Shown here piece after piece: positions 13,875-17,168 of a stretch of DNA of 17,168 bases. Position numbers and translations under genes: made by a program. Under the pieces are notes generated by a model. That model was not told where the DNA came from. It did no database searches and saw only the letters and a program-made list of their open reading frames with translations. This stretch comes from JAAFIP01 sp043769005 (GTDB lineage Bacteria; Pseudomonadota; Gammaproteobacteria; Burkholderiales; Burkholderiaceae_C), in the NCBI GenBank assembly GCA_043769005.1, contig JAYVJV010000110.1, positions 1 to 17,168 of the forward strand, given 5' to 3'. Each line of letters begins with the position of its first letter. The stretch's first letter is position 1.

Positions 13875-14108
13875 GATAAAGACTCCAGGCTTGACAAAGT
13901 TCGCCGATATGCTCAGACAGAAACACGCCGATAGTGATGATCTGTTTAAGTGAAAACCATCATGGTCTTTCAAGCTGGCTTTGCCTAAATCGCACAACAG
14001 ATCAAAGCGTGCCTGGCCGTCTGGGCCGATGACGTGAACATGTGGCGGCGCATGATCGTTAGTGAAAATCATGATTCTTAAGCCACGATAACGCAAGATG
14101 GTTGGCAT
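13864..14108 (-). pseudogene. DUF4160 gene with an apparent 1-bp frameshift
   Basis: From the ATG at 14108 the frame reads M-P-T-I-L-R-Y-R-G-L-R-I-M-I-F-T-N-D-H-A-P-P-H-V-H-V, a typical DUF4160 N-terminus, to K-D-H-D-G-F. After the AAAA run at 13953-13956 (TTTT on the gene strand) the family-like sequence continues only in another frame: S-L-K-Q-I-I-T-I-G-V-F-L-S-E-H-I-G-E-L-C-Q-A-W, ending at TGA 13866-13864. One more T restores an 81-residue protein of normal size. The product as read lacks its C-terminal helices, or is fused to DUF2442. A homopolymer sequencing error is possible. Upstream on the gene strand, TAAAAT ends 6 nt before the ATG, and CCTA-N8-TAGG lies just ahead of it, a possible operator. 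Confidence 0.75.
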
Positions 14109-14392
14109 GCATGCATTTTATCCTATAAATGCTTAGGTTATTAACACGCATCACTCAAACGTTACGCCGATCGCTTAAAAACCTGTTCAGATATACCCTT
14201 GCTGCACCAGTTGACCACGCAAAGTTTTCATAACAAAATACACTTCTAGCAGGCAACTAATCTGCGCGGAGCGCGACAGCGATTCTTGCCATCTGCATTT
14301 CAGCTGCTAACGCGCGAGCTGCACACGGGAGGTTGCAAAACCACGGTATCAAGCACCGCTTTGCCAGTGCTGTCCGCAGCCTAGTCGTCAAT
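14109..14392. other. Intergenic stretch without recognised genes
   Basis: AT-rich upstream flank of the DUF4160 gene. Apart from the TAAAAT and the CCTA-N8-TAGG motif near 14115-14138, I see no conserved frame, RNA gene or strong hairpin here. Confidence 0.5.
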
Positions 14393-14665
14393 TTAACGCA
14401 CTAACCGAATGTTCCAAGCGTGCCAACGACCGACGTTACCCCCGTTCCCGTAATGAAAACCGAAAGCAAATGCGTCGCTTGGATAACTTGGCGTAGATGT
14501 CCAATGATTTGTTCCCATATTTGGAAACCACAACACCGTTGCACTGGTACTCGCTCCACCAGTGGCTGAATGCAATGCTGAAAATTCAGAAAAAGTAGGC
14601 ATGCGCCAGATATTGCTACCACAAATATTTTGTGTGTTCACCATCGTCAGATACCCGTTGTAAGA
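14393..14665 (-). pseudogene. Remnant of a DUF1566 (Lcl C-terminal) protein
   Basis: The last 80-90 residues of a DUF1566 domain are readable on the minus strand: Y-N-G-Y-L-T-M-V-N-T-Q-N-I-C-G, then W-R-M-P-T-F-S-E-F, W-F-P-N-M-G-T-N-H-W-T-S-T-P, F-G-F-H-Y-G-N-G-G and a closing N-I-R-L-V-R. DUF1566 modules occur at the C-terminus of secreted or surface proteins. The frame meets a stop (TGA) about 25 nt upstream of the ATG at 14644, and there is no signal peptide, so the gene has lost its 5' part. It lies in the same AT-richer patch as the toxin-antitoxin genes. Confidence 0.65.
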
Positions 14666-14828
14666 GGATCAGGGTAGTCTATTACTTCAAAAGTATTCAT
14701 TTCGTAATTTATCGATGGCTAGTGTGTGCCATAAATGCTACGAAGTGTGTGTTCAGGCTTACGCGCGGGTTTTGGTCGCCGGTTGTGTTGAGCGCACGGC
14801 CTGCGCTGAGTGGTGTGTACGATGTAGT

Positions 14829-14834
14829 TAAAAT
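14829..14834 (+). promoter_or_regulatory. Possible -10 for the thrS leader transcript
   Basis: TAAAAT lies about 54 nt before the leader-peptide ATG, but I cannot find a good -35 at 16-18 nt. Just upstream, AGCGCA (14791-14796) and TGCGCT (14802-14807) make a small hairpin. This is a weak call. Confidence 0.25.
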
Positions 14835-14887
14835 AGGTTCTAGTTAAGCATTCCTACTAGCGTAAGAGCGAGACAAGCACGTTGGTT

Positions 14888-14947
14888 ATGACTCCACGAA
14901 CTACAACTCTACTTTTTATGCCTGATAAGGCAGGAGCCCGCGTTTAG
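14888..14947 (+). CDS. Threonine-rich leader peptide of the thrS attenuator
   Basis: ATG at 14888 to TAG at 14945-14947 encodes MTPRTTTLLFMPDKAGARV, 19 residues with threonine at positions 2, 5, 6 and 7 (codons ACT, ACT, ACA, ACT). It lies 94 bp before thrS. Its last codons are part of the first attenuator segment (14938-14945), so a ribosome reaching the stop would cover that segment, while one stalled at the Thr codons (to 14908) would leave it free. This is the geometry of amino-acid leader peptides such as thrL or hisL. There is no strong Shine-Dalgarno sequence; the in-frame TTG at 14882 is an alternative start. It is too short for ordinary gene callers. Confidence 0.7.
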   Translation: MTPRTTTLLFMPDKAGARV

Positions 14948-15010
14948 ATTGCGTAAGCAGCTACGGTTTTTATAGTAAAACGCGGCCAGAGTGTCGCGTT
15001 TTTCGTTTTT
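14938..15010 (+). promoter_or_regulatory. thrS transcription attenuator (antiterminator/terminator switch)
   Basis: There are three segments. A is CCGCGTTT (14938-14945), B is AAAACGCGGC (14977-14986) and C is GTGTCGCGTTTT (14991-15002). A and B form an 8-bp GC-rich antiterminator (14938-14945 with 14978-14985). B and C form a 10-bp terminator (14977-14986 with 14993-15002, one G.U, 6-nt loop) followed by TTTTT-CG-TTTTT. The two helices share B and exclude each other. With enough charged Thr-tRNA the ribosome runs to the stop and hides A, so B:C terminates. With Thr-tRNA short it stalls on the Thr codons, A:B forms and thrS-infC is read. This is inferred from sequence only. Confidence 0.7.
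14951..14976 (-). repeat. 26-nt hairpin element, copy e, inside the thrS attenuator
   Basis: On the minus strand: ACTAT, AAAAACC, GTAGC, TGCTTACGC. It fills the loop between attenuator segments A and B almost exactly. On the plus strand, GCGTAAGCAGCTAC has a small CGTA/TACG pairing. Confidence 0.6.
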
Positions 15011-15041
15011 ATTCAGCATTTATTTCCATTGAGGTTTCAGC

Positions 15042-16961
15042 ATGGTTCAAATTACCCTCCCCGACGGCTCGCAGCGTGACTTCCCTGGCCCCGTCACCGT
15101 GGCCGAAGTGGCGCTGTCGATTGGCGCTGGCCTGGCCAAGGCGGCCTTGGCGGGCAAAGTGGGGCAGGGCGCGGCAGCCAAGGTGGTGGATACCAGCTAT
15201 CAGATAACCAGCAATGCTGCGCTGTCGATCATCACTGCCAAGGATGCCGACGGCTTGGAAGTGATTCGCCACAGCACTGCCCACCTGCTGGCCTACGCCG
15301 TCAAAGAGCTTTTCCCCGACGCGCAGGTCACCATCGGTCCGGTGATTGAAAACGGCTTTTTCTACGACTTTTCGTACAAGCGCCCGTTCACGCCCGAAGA
15401 CCTGGGCGCGATGGAGAAAAAGATGGCCGAGCTGGCCACCAAAGACGAGCCCGTCACGCGCCGCGTGCTGCCGCGCGATGAAGCCATTGCCTACTTTAAA
15501 GGCATGGGCGAGCTGTACAAAGCCGAGATCATCGGCAGCATTCCGGCGGGCGAAGACGTGTCGCTGTACCGCGAAGGTGCGTTTGAAGACCTCTGCCGTG
15601 GCCCGCATGTGCCCAGCACCGGCAAGCTCAAACACTTCAAGCTGATGAAGCTGGCCGGAGCCTACTGGCGCGGCGACCACCGCAACGAAATGCTGCAACG
15701 CGTGTATGGCACCGCCTGGGCCACCAAGGACGAGCTGCAACAGCACCTGACGATGCTGGAAGAAGCCGAAAAGCGCGACCACCGCAAGCTAGGCCGCGAG
15801 CTGGACTTGTTCCACATTGACGAGCATTCGCCCGGTACCGTGTTCTGGCACCCCAAGGGCTGGACGGTGTGGCAGCAGGTGGAGCAGTACATGCGCCGTG
15901 TGTACCAAGACAACGGCTACCTGGAAGTGAAGGGCCCGCAGATCATCGACAAAAGCCTGTGGGAGAAAACCGGGCACTGGGACAAGTACCGCGACAACAT
16001 GTTCACCACCGAAAGTGAAAAGCGCGAATACGCCTTGAAGCCGATGAACTGCCCGGGCCACATTCTGATCTTCAAGCAGGGTATTAAAAGCTACCGCGAC
16101 CTGCCGCTGCGCTACGGCGAGTTTGGCCAGTGCCACCGCAACGAGCCCACGGGCGGGCTGCACGGCATCATGCGCGTGCGCGGCTTTACGCAGGACGACG
16201 GGCACATCTTTTGCACCGAAGACATGATTCTGGGCGAATGCACGGCCTACACCGAGCTCTTGCAAAAGGTCTACACCGACTTTGGCTTTAAAAACATCAT
16301 CTACAAGGTAGCCACGCGGCCCGAGGCGCGCATTGGCAGCGACGAGAGCTGGGACAAAGCCGAAGCGGCCTTGATCGAATCGCTCAAGCGCAGCGGCTGC
16401 CAGTATGAAATTTCCCCCGGCGACGGTGCCTTTTACGGCCCCAAGATTGAATACACCCTGAAAGACGCGATTGGCCGCCAGTGGCAGTGCGGCACCATGC
16501 AGGTGGACTTTTCCATGCCCGAGCGGCTGGATGCCGAATACGTGGCCGCAGATGGCAGCCGCCAGCGCCCCGTGATGCTGCACCGCGCGATTGTAGGCAG
16601 CCTGGAGCGTTTTATCGGGATTTTGATCGAGCAGCACGCCGGTGCGCTGCCGGTATGGCTAGCCCCTACGCAGGTGGTGGTGTGCGCCATCACCGACGCG
16701 CAGGCCGATTACGCCCAGGAAGTGGCAAAAAAGCTGCGCAATCAAGGGCTTAGAGTCCATACGGATTTGCGTAATGAGAAAATTAACCTTAAAATACGCG
16801 AGCATTCGATGCAAAAGCTGCCCTTTATCCTCGTGATGGGTGATAAAGAGAAGGAAGCTGGTAGCGTCGCAGTGCGCGCCCGGGGTAATGTAGACCTTGG
16901 CGTAATGCCAGTCGATGACTTTATTGCAAAGATCCTCGCTGACATTGCTTCCAAAGCCTGA
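15042..16961 (+). CDS. thrS: Threonyl-tRNA synthetase
   Basis: This 639-residue class II synthetase charges tRNA-Thr. The order is: TGS domain (1-62); editing domain with H77-S-T-A-H81; the second editing/linker domain with R-G-P-H-V-P; and the catalytic core (about 245-535). The core includes M-N-C-P-G-H, whose cysteine (C337) matches the zinc ligand C334 of E. coli ThrRS, plus motif 2 in F-G-Q-C-H-R-N-E-P-T-G and R-G-F-T-Q-D-D-G-H. The anticodon-binding domain follows (about 540-636). The ATG at 15042 has GAGG (15031-15034) 7 nt upstream. The leader carries a threonine attenuator. The gene is followed by infC in the usual thrS-infC order. In E. coli, thrS is instead controlled by ThrRS binding to its own mRNA, so the control seen here differs. 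Confidence 0.97.
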   Translation: MVQITLPDGSQRDFPGPVTVAEVALSIGAGLAKAALAGKVGQGAAAKVVDTSYQITSNAALSIITAKDADGLEVIRHSTAHLLAYAVKELFPDAQVTIGPVIENGFFYDFSYKRPFTPEDLGAMEKKMAELATKDEPVTRRVLPRDEAIAYFKGMGELYKAEIIGSIPAGEDVSLYREGAFEDLCRGPHVPSTGKLKHFKLMKLAGAYWRGDHRNEMLQRVYGTAWATKDELQQHLTMLEEAEKRDHRKLGRELDLFHIDEHSPGTVFWHPKGWTVWQQVEQYMRRVYQDNGYLEVKGPQIIDKSLWEKTGHWDKYRDNMFTTESEKREYALKPMNCPGHILIFKQGIKSYRDLPLRYGEFGQCHRNEPTGGLHGIMRVRGFTQDDGHIFCTEDMILGECTAYTELLQKVYTDFGFKNIIYKVATRPEARIGSDESWDKAEAALIESLKRSGCQYEISPGDGAFYGPKIEYTLKDAIGRQWQCGTMQVDFSMPERLDAEYVAADGSRQRPVMLHRAIVGSLERFIGILIEQHAGALPVWLAPTQVVVCAITDAQADYAQEVAKKLRNQGLRVHTDLRNEKINLKIREHSMQKLPFILVMGDKEKEAGSVAVRARGNVDLGVMPVDDFIAKILADIASKA

Positions 16962-17010
16962 ATGACCCACGTTTTAGCAAGCATTTAGCCTGCTAGCCCA
17001 TATAAAACGA

Positions 17011-17036
17011 GCGTAAGCAGCTACTTAATTGATAGC
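17011..17036 (-). repeat. 26-nt hairpin element, copy f, in the thrS-infC spacer
   Basis: On the minus strand: GCTAT, CAATTAA, GTAGC, TGCTTACGC, with one U.G closing pair. It occupies much of the 121-bp gap between thrS and infC, where no terminator is seen. Confidence 0.65.
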
Positions 17037-17082
17037 TGTAAAGCAACTATGCTGTAATAGTTATTTGATAAGGATTTGAACC

Positions 17083-17168
17083 ATCGCTACCGCACCATTT
17101 CGGCCCTTGGCACCGCGCCCGCCTCGCCCGCCCCGTCCCTCTCGCTACCACCGCGAAGAGCGCAAACA
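17083..17168 (+). CDS. infC: Translation initiation factor IF-3, N-terminal part, AUC start
   Basis: From the ATC at 17083 the frame stays open to the window end: (M)-A-T-A-P-F-R-P-L-A-P-R-P-P-R-P and on to Y-H-R-E-E-R-K. This is the basic, proline-rich N-terminal extension expected before the conserved R-L-N-x-E-I start of IF-3 in this group. AAGGA (17070-17074) stands 8 nt before the ATC, an ideal spacing. No ATG or GTG exists in this frame, and the TTG at 17107 has no ribosome-binding site. infC is known to use AUU, AUC or AUA in many bacteria. IF-3 rejects such starts, which gives self-control of its own synthesis. The position directly after thrS supports the call; only 28 codons are visible. 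Confidence 0.8.
   Translation, partial: MATAPFRPLAPRPPRPPRPSRYHREERK

Noticed and set aside
13461..14108. A single 215-residue DUF4160-DUF2442 fusion gene
   Set aside because: The segment around residues 53-77 of the fusion (H-L-N-R-S-S-L-S-A-C-F-C) fits neither family, while another frame gives normal DUF4160 sequence up to a stop overlapping the DUF2442 start. A frameshift explains it better.
14632..14847. Plus-strand frame of 71 codons before the thrS leader
   Set aside because: It has no Shine-Dalgarno site, no domain and unusual composition, and it overlaps the DUF1566 remnant.
15009..16637. Minus-strand frames opposite thrS (257 and 282 codons)
   Set aside because: These are shadows of a conserved synthetase; no ribosome-binding site or domain is seen.
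17107..17109. TTG as the infC start
   Set aside because: It has no ribosome-binding site at a proper distance, whereas the ATC at 17083 has AAGGA exactly 8 nt upstream.
1..17168. CRISPR array, rRNA, tRNA, transposase or integrase genes
   Set aside because: No regularly spaced direct repeats, no tRNA or rRNA sequence pattern and no transposase or integrase motif were found. The repeats present are short dispersed hairpins.

Overview
The window looks like a chromosome segment of a Burkholderiales bacterium, most probably Comamonadaceae. The base composition is moderately GC-rich, the gene pairs tsaE-amiC and thrS-infC are both present, and the proteins (a Bug-type solute receptor, a YdiJ-like FAD/Fe-S oxidase, an AmiC with a twin-arginine signal) have a beta-proteobacterial character. 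The genus cannot be fixed by reading alone.

Layout. (1) 1-519: the end of a DUF11-type surface protein that runs in from outside the window, followed directly by a promoterless 3' remnant of phosphoenolpyruvate synthase. (2) 599-7727: a 2-hydroxyacid/glyoxylate locus. A GntR/FCD regulator and a large FAD plus 4Fe-4S oxidase are coupled on the minus strand. A class V serine/alanine-glyoxylate-type aminotransferase and a periplasmic Bug receptor lie on the plus strand. The two divergent promoters carry the same -35/-10 arrangement and share a 13-bp inverted motif that is a good operator candidate. The divergent spacer holds a long fold-back element, and the aminotransferase-receptor spacer holds two copies of a second structured element. 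(3) 7769-11851: housekeeping genes: amiC and tsaE on minus, queG and dusA on plus. (4) 11928-14650: an AT-richer accessory patch with an unrecognised secreted protein, an MqsR/MqsA toxin-antitoxin pair, a DUF4160/DUF2442 pair whose first gene is frameshifted, and a DUF1566 remnant. (5) 14888-17168: thrS and the start of infC, which appears to use a rare AUC start codon.

The most interesting signal lies just upstream of thrS. There is a 19-codon reading frame, MTPRTTTLLFMPDKAGARV, with four threonines. It is followed by three segments that can form either an antiterminator or an intrinsic terminator with a T-rich tail. This is the layout of a classical threonine-sensing transcription attenuator controlling thrS-infC.

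The second theme is structured dispersed DNA. A 26-nt hairpin element occurs six times in the window: three times inside coding sequence and once inside the thrS attenuator. A larger two-copy element between the aminotransferase and the receptor keeps its fold while its helices change sequence. In both families the non-Watson-Crick positions are almost all G.U on one strand only, which points to selection or spread as RNA structures.
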